This document shows positions 7,115 through 15,809 of a stretch of 42,734 nt of DNA, one piece after another. The stretch is from positions 1 through 42,734 of the forward strand of contig JAFYYM010000129.1 in assembly GCA_017557535.1 (NCBI GenBank). Direction: 5' to 3'. How positions within the stretch are numbered: position 1 is the first letter of the stretch; the number at the start of each line of letters is the position of its first letter. This DNA is from Bacteroidales bacterium. Its GTDB lineage: Bacteria; Bacteroidota; Bacteroidia; Bacteroidales; UBA932. Made by a program: the position numbers and the translations under genes. The notes under the pieces were generated by a model, which was given only the letters and a program-made list of their open reading frames with translations, did not search any database and was not told where the DNA came from.

Positions 7115-9568
7115 ATGAAAAGAATTATTATCTCTCTCGTCGCCATAATGATGGCGACGTCTCCTATCGCCTTGGCTCAGCCCAAAGGCGGCCGTCCCGG
7201 GGGCATGAAACCCGATTCAGAGAAGAGTGATGAACCAGAGAAAGCCGAGAAGCCGGCTCCGGAGTTGACAGTTACGCCGGGCCTTTTCGGGGTTGCGCAC
7301 CATGAGAAAGATTGGTATTTCGAGGTGCCGGACAATATTCTCGGCCGCAGGATTCTCGCGGTCACCCGCTATGTCAGCAATACTCCTGGATCCTCGCAGT
7401 ATGGAGGAGAAGAGGTGACTGAAAGCATGATTTACTGGGAGAAGGCCTCCAATGGCAATCTTCTTCTCCGTGTGGATGCCCTTACGATTCAGGCTGATAA
7501 AGGCCAGGATATAGAGAAGGCGGTGAAGGTCAGTTCCGAGAATCCGATAATCGCTTCCATAAAGCCAGAGAAGACCTCCTCTCCAGGGACCACAAGGGTC
7601 AAGGTGACAAATCTTTTTGAGGGGGATGTCCAGACATTCTCATTGAGCTCCAGTTCAAAAAGGATGATGAATCTGGGTGGAGTAAAGGGTGACGCCAGCT
7701 TTATCGAGAGTGTACGCACTTATCCGATTAACACGGAAGTCACTGTCACTAAGACGTTCACATACAATCAACCCGCCCCTAGCATGGGTGGCGGGCCGAG
7801 TCCTATGCGTAGCCAGTCCTTGCCGGCTGGTGTGGAGGCGGGTACTGTGACCCTTGTCCTGAACACCTCTATGGTCCTCCTTCCCGAGACTCCGATGCAG
7901 CCGAGGCTCTTCGATGCCCGTGTCGGTTATTTCGCCGATGGCTACAGCAAGTTCTCCGATGATCAGCAGAGTGTCGAGAATGTCCGTTTCATCACCCGTT
8001 GGAGGCTTGAGGCACGTCCGGAGGATGTTGAGAAGCAGAAGAGAGGGGAACTTGTCGAACCGGTCAAGCCTATCATCTACTACATCGACCCCGCGACCCC
8101 TAAGCAGTGGCGCAAGTACCTTATCGCTGGAGTCAACGACTGGCAAGTCGCCTTTGAACAGGCTGGTTGGAAGAACGCCATCAGGGGAGAGGAATGGCCT
8201 GAGGATAATCCTGATATGAGTCTTGAGGACGCGCGTTTCTCGGTTATCCGTTACCTCGCCTCCCCAGTGGCCAATGCCTACGGCCCAAATGTACACGACC
8301 CTCGTTCAGGAGAGATTATTGAAAGTCATATTGGTTGGTATCATAACGTGATGACCTTGGTCCACGACTGGTATCAGATTCAGGCCGCCGCTGTTGATCC
8401 AAGGGCACGCGCCTTCAAGTTCGATGAGGAGTTGATGGGAGACTTGATCAGGTTCGTATCATCCCACGAGGTAGGTCATACCCTTGGTCTTCGCCACAAT
8501 AAAGGTTCAAGCAGCATGACTCCTGTCGAGAAACTCCGTGACAAGGAGTGGGTCGAGAAGAACGGTCACACCATCAGCATCATGGACTATGCCCGTTTCA
8601 ACTATGTCGCTCAGCCTGAGGATAATATCGGCAAGGACGGCCTTTATCCCAGGATAAATGACTACGATAAGTGGGCTATTGAGTATGGCTATAAGGCGAC
8701 TCCTTACAAGACCCCCAAAGAGGATCATCTGTACTGGAACAAGGTCATAATCGAAAGGCTTGCCGCGAATCCCAGACTGTGGTTTGGTGGCGAGGGATAC
8801 GATTCCGATCCCAGGGCTCAGAGCGAAGATCTTGGCGACGATGCGATGTTGGCCAGTGACTATGGAATCATGAACCTCAAAAGGATTATTGGTGAATTGC
8901 CCAAGTGGAACGCCGAGGAAGGAGACCAGTATAAGAATGTGAGCCGTATGTACTCTCAGTTGGTAGGTCAGTACAACCGTTACGTAGGCCACGTGGCTGC
9001 TAATATCGGTGGCCGGTACATCACTTACAAGAGCATTGAACAGTCCGGTCCGGTTTATGAGCCTGTTCCTAAAGAACGGCAGAAAGCGGCTCTTGAATGG
9101 CTGAATAAGAATGTTTTCACAAAGCCTTCCTGGCTTGTGGAAGTTCCTTATATTTACAACCTTACCGATAATCCAGACAGCTATCTTCACTCGATGGTCA
9201 ACAGTTCGGTCAGTCCATCCTCGCTTCTAGACGTCCAGAGACTCGACCGCCTGGGACAGTTCGCGCAGAATGATCCTTCCAACTACAAGCCGGAGGAATA
9301 TCTTTCCGATCTGACCGGAATGATCTTCTCCGAGCTGTATAAGGGCAAAGCGACAGACAGCTATCGCCGCTACCTGCAGCGCCGCTTTGTCAGTGCGGCT
9401 ATCGATGCCATGAATGGCAGGGGAGCTGAGAACTCTGATGGCAGGACCCTGATTCTCGGCACTTTGACTGAGATTCAGAAGAAGGCCGCTAAGGCCAAAT
9501 CTTCCGATACGGCAACACAGGCTCATTGGCAGAGTATCGCCAAGACTATCGAGAAAGCTTTGAAATAA
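7115..9568 (+). CDS. Secreted zinc-dependent metalloprotease
   Basis: An 817-aa protein with an N-terminal signal peptide (MKR, then a hydrophobic stretch ending ALAQ at about residue 22), so it is exported. The zinc site HEVGHTLGLRH at about 451-461 has the extended HExxHxxGxxH form of metzincin-like peptidases. Size and layout fit the large zinc-dependent metalloproteases common in Bacteroidota, where a long N-terminal beta-rich region precedes the peptidase domain. An ATG nine bases upstream (7106) is possible, but starting at 7115 gives a cleaner signal peptide with its basic n-region at the very start. An SDR gene starts on the base after the stop codon. Substrate unknown. Confidence 0.88.
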   Translation: MKRIIISLVAIMMATSPIALAQPKGGRPGGMKPDSEKSDEPEKAEKPAPELTVTPGLFGVAHHEKDWYFEVPDNILGRRILAVTRYVSNTPGSSQYGGEEVTESMIYWEKASNGNLLLRVDALTIQADKGQDIEKAVKVSSENPIIASIKPEKTSSPGTTRVKVTNLFEGDVQTFSLSSSSKRMMNLGGVKGDASFIESVRTYPINTEVTVTKTFTYNQPAPSMGGGPSPMRSQSLPAGVEAGTVTLVLNTSMVLLPETPMQPRLFDARVGYFADGYSKFSDDQQSVENVRFITRWRLEARPEDVEKQKRGELVEPVKPIIYYIDPATPKQWRKYLIAGVNDWQVAFEQAGWKNAIRGEEWPEDNPDMSLEDARFSVIRYLASPVANAYGPNVHDPRSGEIIESHIGWYHNVMTLVHDWYQIQAAAVDPRARAFKFDEELMGDLIRFVSSHEVGHTLGLRHNKGSSSMTPVEKLRDKEWVEKNGHTISIMDYARFNYVAQPEDNIGKDGLYPRINDYDKWAIEYGYKATPYKTPKEDHLYWNKVIIERLAANPRLWFGGEGYDSDPRAQSEDLGDDAMLASDYGIMNLKRIIGELPKWNAEEGDQYKNVSRMYSQLVGQYNRYVGHVAANIGGRYITYKSIEQSGPVYEPVPKERQKAALEWLNKNVFTKPSWLVEVPYIYNLTDNPDSYLHSMVNSSVSPSSLLDVQRLDRLGQFAQNDPSNYKPEEYLSDLTGMIFSELYKGKATDSYRRYLQRRFVSAAIDAMNGRGAENSDGRTLILGTLTEIQKKAAKAKSSDTATQAHWQSIAKTIEKALK

Positions 9569-10270
9569 ATGATTGCTCTTCTTACAGGCGCATCCCGGGG
9601 CATTGGCCGCGCTATCGCTTTGGAACTAGCTGATTTAGGCTTTGATCTCGCCCTTGTGGGGCGGGATCAAGCTTCTTTGGGAGAGACCGCTTCACTGATT
9701 CCGGGTACCCGTGTGTCTTTGATCACGGCTGATTTGTCCGATCCTGCTTCAGCAAAGTATATTGTTGAGCAGACGGTCTCCGCTTTTGGTGGGCTTGACC
9801 TTTTGGTCAACTGCGCCGGGGTCCCACAGAAAGGGCCCTTCACCGAGGTGACTCCCGAGGAATGGGACAGGGTCTTCGCGGTCAATGCCAGGGCTCCATT
9901 TTTCATCTGTCAAGCGGCTTTGGAGCCTCTCAAGAAGTCATCGAAGCCTATCGTCATCAACATTTCCTCCGTTGTCGGATTCAAGGGATATGTCAACCAG
10001 AGCGTATATTCATCCTCCAAGCATGCCTTGGCTGGTTTCACCAAGGTTTTCGCCAAGGAGGTCCAGCCTTACGGGATCAGGGTCCACATGATCAGCCCCG
10101 GGGGAGTAGCCACCGAGATGGTGAAGAAGATGCGTCCGGACATAGATCCTTCCGAACTGATCCAACCAGAGGAGATAGCTGAAATAGTTCGCTTTCTCGT
10201 CACCCGTAAGGGCTCGGGCACCATCGACCAATTCTTCATCCGCCGTTACTCAGGCCTGGCGTTTGATTGA
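9569..10270 (+). CDS. Short-chain dehydrogenase/reductase
   Basis: A 233-aa classical SDR. The NAD(P)-binding motif TGASRGIG is at residues 6-13, N81-C-A-G follows, and the catalytic residues are S134, Y147 and K151 with normal spacing. After K151 the sequence continues with the usual PGG loop. The start codon directly follows the stop of the metalloprotease gene with no gap, so translation is probably coupled. The substrate cannot be assigned; the sequence does not by itself indicate FabG, as no acyl-carrier genes are nearby. Confidence 0.88.
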   Translation: MIALLTGASRGIGRAIALELADLGFDLALVGRDQASLGETASLIPGTRVSLITADLSDPASAKYIVEQTVSAFGGLDLLVNCAGVPQKGPFTEVTPEEWDRVFAVNARAPFFICQAALEPLKKSSKPIVINISSVVGFKGYVNQSVYSSSKHALAGFTKVFAKEVQPYGIRVHMISPGGVATEMVKKMRPDIDPSELIQPEEIAEIVRFLVTRKGSGTIDQFFIRRYSGLAFD

Positions 10271-10518
10271 TCCCGGAAAGGTGGGGCTGTCAGGCGAAAA
10301 CCTGAGGTGCTTTTCGGGTGCCAAATATGCCAATTATGTGTATTTCGGTCGTACCTATCGGGCAAGGTCTATTTTGGGGTCAGGGACCTTGCCCGGGGAA
10401 AGTGGCACTGAGGCCGTTAGGAGGCCGATTTGGCTGGCAAGGTCCAGCCACTTTGATTAGACCTTGCCTGGATTAGGCTTCACGGTGAGCGAAAACCTGG
10501 CCAGCAGGATGTACTGAC
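10271..10518. repeat. Palindrome-rich intergenic region between convergent genes
   Basis: This 248-bp gap contains no credible gene but much structure. A perfect 11-bp stem joins 10359-10369 with 10385-10395. A 9-bp stem joins 10436-10444 with 10460-10468. The two share the core GCAAGGTC/GACCTTGC, so their arms can also pair with each other. An 8-bp stem (10399-10406 with 10447-10454) overlaps them. GAGGCCG is repeated at 10410-10416 and 10421-10427. The 11-mer GCGAAAACCTG occurs directly repeated at 10294-10304 and 10489-10499, flanking the hairpins. No stem is followed by a strong T-run on either strand, so a simple two-way terminator is not convincing; a REP-like element is plausible. Confidence 0.6.
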
Positions 10519-10528
10519 TCACATCCTG
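10505..10528 (-). terminator. Hairpin over the MATE gene stop codon
   Basis: An 8-bp perfect stem (10505-10512 with 10521-10528) and an 8-nt loop span the stop codon of the last gene of the minus-strand operon. It may protect or end the transcript, but no T-run follows on the minus strand, so the call is weak. Confidence 0.3.
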
Positions 10529-12012
10529 TTCAGGATGGCAGGCTTGTATTTGATTGTCTGGTAGAGGGAACGGATTATCAGGTGGGTGTAATAGGCTGCG
10601 AAGAGGAGGTGGACTTTGGCGCTGAGGCTTGTTTGTAGTCCTGTGGCGCGGAAGAGCAGGATTCCACCGAACCAGACAATGAAAAAGGCTATAAGGCAGC
10701 CTATATTGGCGTCCCGCATCTCTTTTGTGGCTGTGGCGCCAATATATATTCCGTCCCAGGTGAAGGCTGGGCAACCTAAAAGCGGCATGATGACGAGCCA
10801 GGGAAGATAGGCTTTGGCGGCTTGGACTACCGTGCTGTCTGAGGTCATTAGGCGGAACATCGGGGTTCCTGCCGCGGCGTAGATCACCACAAAGAAAAGA
10901 CCGATTCCCATGCTCCAAATAAAGGTCCATTTGACGGTCTTGGAGACGGCGTACTTGTCCTTACGGCCGAAGAACCGTCCTGTCAAGGCTTCTCCGGCGA
11001 AGGCGAAGCCGTCGGTGAAGTAGGAGAATATCATCATGAGTTTCATCATGATGGAACTCATGGCGAGGAGGGTATCGCCGAATCGGGCGGAGATCGCTGA
11101 GAATGCCAGATACACTCCCATCAGGCATAACGACCGCACAAACAGGTCTCCATTCACGCTGAAGAACTGGCGCATTGTAGCCTTTTCCCGGGTGGCTTCC
11201 GGTAGCACCCTTGACCGCTCGACCGCATCGCTCCGCTCGGCCCCACCGCTCGCTTCGCTACGCTCAGCTCCGGTTCCCCCTCTTAACGTGCCGAGGGTGG
11301 CAGTGGTCGGGCATGTCAAGGTGCTGCCGGAATCGACCGCATGCCGAAATACCCAGTGATATTTCAGGAGGAATATGGTTGCGGCGGTGAGAAGGCCGCT
11401 GTATTGGGCGATGAAAGTGCCCCATGCGATTCCGGTGAAACCGATTCCGGTAAAGGAGGTACCAGGGACGCCTAGAGCGAGGAAGATGCTGGCGACTATA
11501 TTCATCCCATTGACCATGATATCCGTCAGCATCGAGCTGAAAGTGTCCTGCATCCCGATGAACCAACCTCTCATTACCATCAAGCTCAAAGTGGCCGGAG
11601 CGGCCCAGACTCGGATATAGAAGTATTTGAGTGCCAGGGTTTTGACCTCGTCTGAGCAATGCACGAAAAGGAACATGAGCTTCTGGAAGGGCCACTGGAC
11701 CGCGATCAGGATGAGTGCGGATAGAAGAGCGGCCATAAGCGCGTGCCGAAGGTTCTCCAAACAGCCTCTCCAGTCCTCTCTGCCGTATGCCTGTGCGGTA
11801 AGTCCGCCGGTTCCGGCTCTCAAGAAACCGAAGTTCCAGTACATCATGTCGAACATGAGAGAGCCGATGGAGACTCCGCCGATGAGCGCCGCAGCTGAGG
11901 CGTCCAGATGCCCCGCCACCGCGATGTCCACCAGACCCACCAAAGGAACGGTCAGGTTGGCCAGGATGCTCGGCAGAGCGAGCCTCAATATCTCCTTATT
12001 CAGCGATCTCAA
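10519..12012 (-). CDS. MATE-family efflux transporter with an inserted cytoplasmic segment
   Basis: A 497-aa inner-membrane protein of the MATE family (DinF-like branch), cation/drug antiporters with twelve helices. The opening helix (LALPSILANLTVPLVGLVDI) is typical. About 50 residues (226-278) are extra: a non-hydrophobic tract with the repeats ERSEASGGAERSDAVERS sits between the sixth and seventh helices, just before a conserved-looking DLFVRS stretch. Without it the length would be the family's normal ~445. The start is TTG at 12012-12010, overlapping the TGA of the flippase gene (TTGA); the next in-frame ATG would remove the first helix and half of the second. It is the last gene of the operon. 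Substrate unknown. Confidence 0.88.
   Translation of the reverse strand: MRSLNKEILRLALPSILANLTVPLVGLVDIAVAGHLDASAAALIGGVSIGSLMFDMMYWNFGFLRAGTGGLTAQAYGREDWRGCLENLRHALMAALLSALILIAVQWPFQKLMFLFVHCSDEVKTLALKYFYIRVWAAPATLSLMVMRGWFIGMQDTFSSMLTDIMVNGMNIVASIFLALGVPGTSFTGIGFTGIAWGTFIAQYSGLLTAATIFLLKYHWVFRHAVDSGSTLTCPTTATLGTLRGGTGAERSEASGGAERSDAVERSRVLPEATREKATMRQFFSVNGDLFVRSLCLMGVYLAFSAISARFGDTLLAMSSIMMKLMMIFSYFTDGFAFAGEALTGRFFGRKDKYAVSKTVKWTFIWSMGIGLFFVVIYAAAGTPMFRLMTSDSTVVQAAKAYLPWLVIMPLLGCPAFTWDGIYIGATATKEMRDANIGCLIAFFIVWFGGILLFRATGLQTSLSAKVHLLFAAYYTHLIIRSLYQTIKYKPAILNRM
11212..11274. repeat. GC-rich repeat tract inside the MATE gene, with the CTCGCTTCGCT motif
   Basis: A tract of imperfect CGCT/AGCG units encoding the TGAERSEASGGAERSDAVERS region of the transporter loop. 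It contains the 11-mer CTCGCTTCGCT at 11249-11259, shared with 400-410 and 6295-6305. The tract is in frame and adds length compared with normal MATE proteins. Confidence 0.55.
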
Positions 12013-13493
12013 GCTCTCTTGAAATATTTTCCGACGACAGGGAGGGAGGAAAGCGGAAGGTCACGCCAAGCGATGAGGGCGCAGAAAGCAAGGATTAGCA
12101 GGACGTTGACTCCTAGTGCGGCCCAGGTGCTCAAGTGGTTGTTGGCCAAGACCATACCCGCATAAAGTACTGCCGCTGCGAGGCAGTAGATAAAGATATC
12201 CGCTAGCGGATAATCAATCTTGTATTTCTTCTGGCCGACGAAATATGAGAGCAGGGTGGCGGTTCCATAGCCTCCTACTCCGGCCCAGGCGCAAGCCATA
12301 TATCCTATTTTCGGGACGAATAGTATGTTGATGGCGAATAACACCAGGCAGCCTATTCCGGCAAACAAGGCCCCCCAGAGAGTCTGGTCAGTCAGTTTGT
12401 ACCAGAACGAGAGGTTGAAGAACACTCCCATCAAGATCTCAGCCACCATCACAATCGGAACCACTTTAAGGCCTACACGATAGCCTTCTCCGATGATGAA
12501 CTTGAGGATATCCATGAACCCGATTACACAAAGGAACGCCAGTAAGGTGAAGATTATGAAGTACTTCATCGCCTTGGCGTAAGTCTCCTTGCTGTCCCTC
12601 TCGGATGAGCTTCCGAACACGAAAGGCTCGTAGGCGTATCGGAAGGCTTGCGTGATCATGGCCATGATCATGGCTATCTTGATGCAGGCGCCATAGATGC
12701 CAAGTTGGGCTGCCCCATCCTCTCCCTTATAAACGTAAGGGAATATGATCTGGGAGGCGGTCTGATTCAGGATTCCAGCTACCCCGAGCACCAGGATCGG
12801 CCAGCTGTATGAGAGCATCCGCTTCATGAGGCCCCAGTCAAATCCGTGCTTGAAACCCTTAAGTTCATCAATGAAGAACAGGGTCATGAAAGCGGTGCAG
12901 AACAGGTTGATGTAGAATACCCATCCCACCTGGATCCCGTTATCATAAATCCCGAATGGATTGAGACCCAACTTCGGCAGGAAAACGAAGTAGGTGAGGT
13001 TCAAGAAGATATTCAGGAATATGAATCCGAGCTTCAGGGCTGCGAACTTGATTGGGCGCTTCTTGTATCTCAAATATGAGTACGGAATGCACTGGAAGGC
13101 GTCTATCGCGACGGTCATGGCCATCGTCCAAATGTAGTCAGGATGGTCCGGATAGCCCATGGCGGTCGAGATCGGTCTTATAAAGCCGATGACAAGGGCG
13201 ATGAACAAGGCCGATGTGGTCAGCACTGCGGTGAGAATCGTGGAATAGACCTTATCCGGGTTCTCTCCTTCCTTGTTGGAGAACCGGAAGAATGTGGTCT
13301 CCATCCCGTATGTCAGGATCACCAGGAGCAGGGCAGTGTAGGCGTACAGGTTGGTAACCACGCCGTAGCCACCGCTGGAAGCGTTTATGACATAAGTGTA
13401 TATTGGGACAAGAAGGTAGTTCAGGAACCTTCCTATGATGCTGCTCAGACCGTAGATGGCCGTGTCTTTCGCCAGTGATTTCAGATTCGCCAT
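12009..13493 (-). CDS. Polysaccharide/oligosaccharide flippase (MOP superfamily, Wzx-like)
   Basis: A 494-aa integral membrane protein with 12-14 predicted hydrophobic helices and no soluble domain. The N-terminal pattern (KDTAIYGLSSIIGRFLNYLL, residues ~8-27) is that of polysaccharide-synthesis flippases, which move lipid-linked sugars across the inner membrane for O-antigen, capsule or related glycans. Glycosyltransferases are absent from the neighbourhood, so the glycan cannot be inferred. The ATG at 13493 lies 20 nt after the aminopeptidase stop. Its stop codon overlaps the TTG start of the MATE transporter gene, so two members of the same transporter superfamily are translationally coupled. 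Confidence 0.88.
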   Translation of the reverse strand: MANLKSLAKDTAIYGLSSIIGRFLNYLLVPIYTYVINASSGGYGVVTNLYAYTALLLVILTYGMETTFFRFSNKEGENPDKVYSTILTAVLTTSALFIALVIGFIRPISTAMGYPDHPDYIWTMAMTVAIDAFQCIPYSYLRYKKRPIKFAALKLGFIFLNIFLNLTYFVFLPKLGLNPFGIYDNGIQVGWVFYINLFCTAFMTLFFIDELKGFKHGFDWGLMKRMLSYSWPILVLGVAGILNQTASQIIFPYVYKGEDGAAQLGIYGACIKIAMIMAMITQAFRYAYEPFVFGSSSERDSKETYAKAMKYFIIFTLLAFLCVIGFMDILKFIIGEGYRVGLKVVPIVMVAEILMGVFFNLSFWYKLTDQTLWGALFAGIGCLVLFAINILFVPKIGYMACAWAGVGGYGTATLLSYFVGQKKYKIDYPLADIFIYCLAAAVLYAGMVLANNHLSTWAALGVNVLLILAFCALIAWRDLPLSSLPVVGKYFKRA

Positions 13494-13513
13494 TTCCCTT
13501 ATGGTTTGAAATG

Positions 13514-15790
13514 CTAATTGATTGACTCAACGCCATTCGCTCGCTGCAATCCGTATGCCGCGACAAGAATCTTATTCTTTAGCAGCTGAGGATATTCAGG
13601 GTTGTCTTCAAGGAAAGAATCCAGCTCTTTGAGAGCTTGGGCGGAGGAGTGGCCCCCCAAGAGCGCCCCGCACCAGTTTCCTGGGAAGAATATGTCTCCG
13701 GTGGCCTTGACATCGAGAAGGGCATCGAGAGCTGGCCTTATGTATTTCACTGAGGATGAGTCCCTGAGAAAATGGTTGAGATATCCGAGCGCCTCAGCGG
13801 CCCAAGGCTCAACAACCCTCCCTTCAGGAGTGAGAAGTTCTTCAAATACAGCATCTTGGGCCTCTACCTCAGGAAGAGCGGCCCTGGATACAAAGTCGAG
13901 ATGGTCGAGATTATTCTTGTTGAAGGATCTTGAAGGGTCGCTGCCATCAAGTCTGCGCCTTTGCGTTCCCAAGATCTCGCTCGCGCGCTCTGGAATGCGA
14001 ATCGCCAACTGGCATGCGAAAGAAATGTAGTCATTGACAGTCAAGGCTTTGTCTTTTTCCGAGGCCCAGATGTCATAAACCGCTTTCGTGACGGCATCAC
14101 TTGTTCCGCATGAGGATAGAAGCCGTTTCAATTGGAGTCTGCAAGGATCCAGGGCGTGGTTAGAGGCCATCTTCAACAGCCTGGCCTCAGATGCGGACCT
14201 GTCTCCCTCAAGATCGAGAAGCGGGGTCCTTATAGCGGAAACTATAGTGGAGGCTATAAGTGGATTGGTCTCAACCTCAAGGGCGTCAAGAAGAAAGTCA
14301 AGATAATCAGAAGTGGAAGATTTCCCTGACAGGTAGTCCTCCTTCGCTAACAGTATGCGGGCTTCTCTGGCGACCTCCTCGCCGGCGTTACGGCTTCCGT
14401 CCGCGAAAGATCTCAAGGTGCCGGCCATATCACCGCCTCGCCGGTCATTTACCCATGACTGGCTGAACGCCCTGACATCCTGGTCGCTTGAGGAGTCGAG
14501 TATTGCCACCAGGTCATCCCAGGTGGCGTTGGAATAAGAGTGGTTTGACAGGTACGTCTTCACACTCGCCTGGAAGGTCTCGGAACCGATATACTCCTCC
14601 AGAATCCGCATCATCACCGGAGCCTTGTCGTAGACCATGTTGTTGTAGATAAGGCCTGCGTCGGCAAGGTTCGGAAGCTCTTGACGTATGGCGGTGGCTC
14701 CTTCTGTCCTCTCCTCGTCCATGGCCAGGGCCAGATAACCTTTCAGCCAACTCAACTCGTGGTTGATGCCTGGGAACATCGGCTCAGCCATCTTGGCCGC
14801 GAGGTGGTTGGCGAAAACCTCCTTCATCCAGACCTCATCGAACCAGCGCATGGTCACAAGGTCGCCGAACCACAGGTGCGCGGTCTCATGTGAGATCAGT
14901 TTTATGCGGGCAAGCCTTTCGTCCGGAGTCGGTCTCTCACCGAGGAACATAGTCCGTTCGTTATAGAGGATCGATCCGGGGTGCTCCATGCCTCCGAACT
15001 GGAAGTTAGGGACTACCACAAAGTCATATTTGCTGAAAGGAATGTTGATTCCGGTGTAATCCTCCATCCATGCGAGCGCCTTTCTGACCTCGCCGAAGAT
15101 ATCCGGAATCTGGGCGACTTTCTTGGGATCGGTCTCCCTGTGATACACCGTCATGTCTCTGCCTCCCCCGGTGGATGTGACCTTGCACCATTTCCCGGCG
15201 ACGAAGGCGAAGAGATAGGTGCTGAGGGGTTCTGTAACAGCGAAATCGATACGTCTCCTGCCCCCATCCAACAAAACGGTGTCAATGGCTGCGGTATTGG
15301 ACACGGCGGTCCAATCCTCAGGCACCTCCAAAGAGAGCGAGAACCTGGCCTTGATGTCAGGTTGGTCGAAACAAGGGAACACGCTCCTGGCATGGGCCGG
15401 GACGAAAAGACTGTAAAGATATTCCTCGTTCCGGTTCAGGAACCTGTCGTCGGACACGAAGTCAAGGTCGAAGGTGTTCCTTCCTTTTCTGGCTTTCAGG
15501 ATAATATGCTCTCCCTCCGCCGGGGCTAAGTCCAGTGGGATACTGCCTCTGAAGTTTGACAGGAATGATACGGTCTCCCTTCCTGTGATGGCGGAATCTT
15601 TGTCTGAAGGTATTGAGAGGGTGATTTTGTACGATACGTCGGAGATCCGCTCCTTTCTCATTCCGGCAAGAGAAGAAGACACTCCGGGTTCTGAGAGTTG
15701 GGAGTCACTCCCGGCCCCGACCTTGCAACCGGTGCTCAGGAATACAGCGATAGCCGCCAGGGCCAGCGGCCGGAGGAATCCATGGTGCAT
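13514..15790 (-). CDS. M1-family aminopeptidase lipoprotein
   Basis: A 758-aa gluzincin aminopeptidase that removes N-terminal residues from peptides. A lipoprotein signal ends in LSTGC with the acylated cysteine at C22, so it is probably anchored in the outer membrane or periplasm. The zinc site is H301-E302-T-A-H305 with the third ligand E324 at the expected 18-residue spacing (HExxH-x18-E). The exopeptidase motif reads GGMEH, where most M1 enzymes have GAMEN or GGMEN; the variant leaves the catalytic Glu but changes the last residue. The C-terminal ~300 residues form a helical region as in longer M1 proteins. It lies 19 nt after the aminotransferase gene in the ftsE-led operon. Confidence 0.92.
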   Translation of the reverse strand: MHHGFLRPLALAAIAVFLSTGCKVGAGSDSQLSEPGVSSSLAGMRKERISDVSYKITLSIPSDKDSAITGRETVSFLSNFRGSIPLDLAPAEGEHIILKARKGRNTFDLDFVSDDRFLNRNEEYLYSLFVPAHARSVFPCFDQPDIKARFSLSLEVPEDWTAVSNTAAIDTVLLDGGRRRIDFAVTEPLSTYLFAFVAGKWCKVTSTGGGRDMTVYHRETDPKKVAQIPDIFGEVRKALAWMEDYTGINIPFSKYDFVVVPNFQFGGMEHPGSILYNERTMFLGERPTPDERLARIKLISHETAHLWFGDLVTMRWFDEVWMKEVFANHLAAKMAEPMFPGINHELSWLKGYLALAMDEERTEGATAIRQELPNLADAGLIYNNMVYDKAPVMMRILEEYIGSETFQASVKTYLSNHSYSNATWDDLVAILDSSSDQDVRAFSQSWVNDRRGGDMAGTLRSFADGSRNAGEEVAREARILLAKEDYLSGKSSTSDYLDFLLDALEVETNPLIASTIVSAIRTPLLDLEGDRSASEARLLKMASNHALDPCRLQLKRLLSSCGTSDAVTKAVYDIWASEKDKALTVNDYISFACQLAIRIPERASEILGTQRRRLDGSDPSRSFNKNNLDHLDFVSRAALPEVEAQDAVFEELLTPEGRVVEPWAAEALGYLNHFLRDSSSVKYIRPALDALLDVKATGDIFFPGNWCGALLGGHSSAQALKELDSFLEDNPEYPQLLKNKILVAAYGLQRANGVESIN

Positions 15791-15809
15791 ATCAATAAGT
15801 ATATGATTG

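Noticed and set aside
10271-10518. A CRISPR array in the repeat-rich gap
   Set aside because: The repeats are inverted and irregular, with no evenly spaced direct repeats and unique spacers, and no cas genes are nearby.
11179-11337. A frameshift or pseudogene in the MATE gene, because of the odd loop sequence
   Set aside because: The frame remains open through the insertion and the C-terminal half is normal, so it reads as an in-frame insertion.
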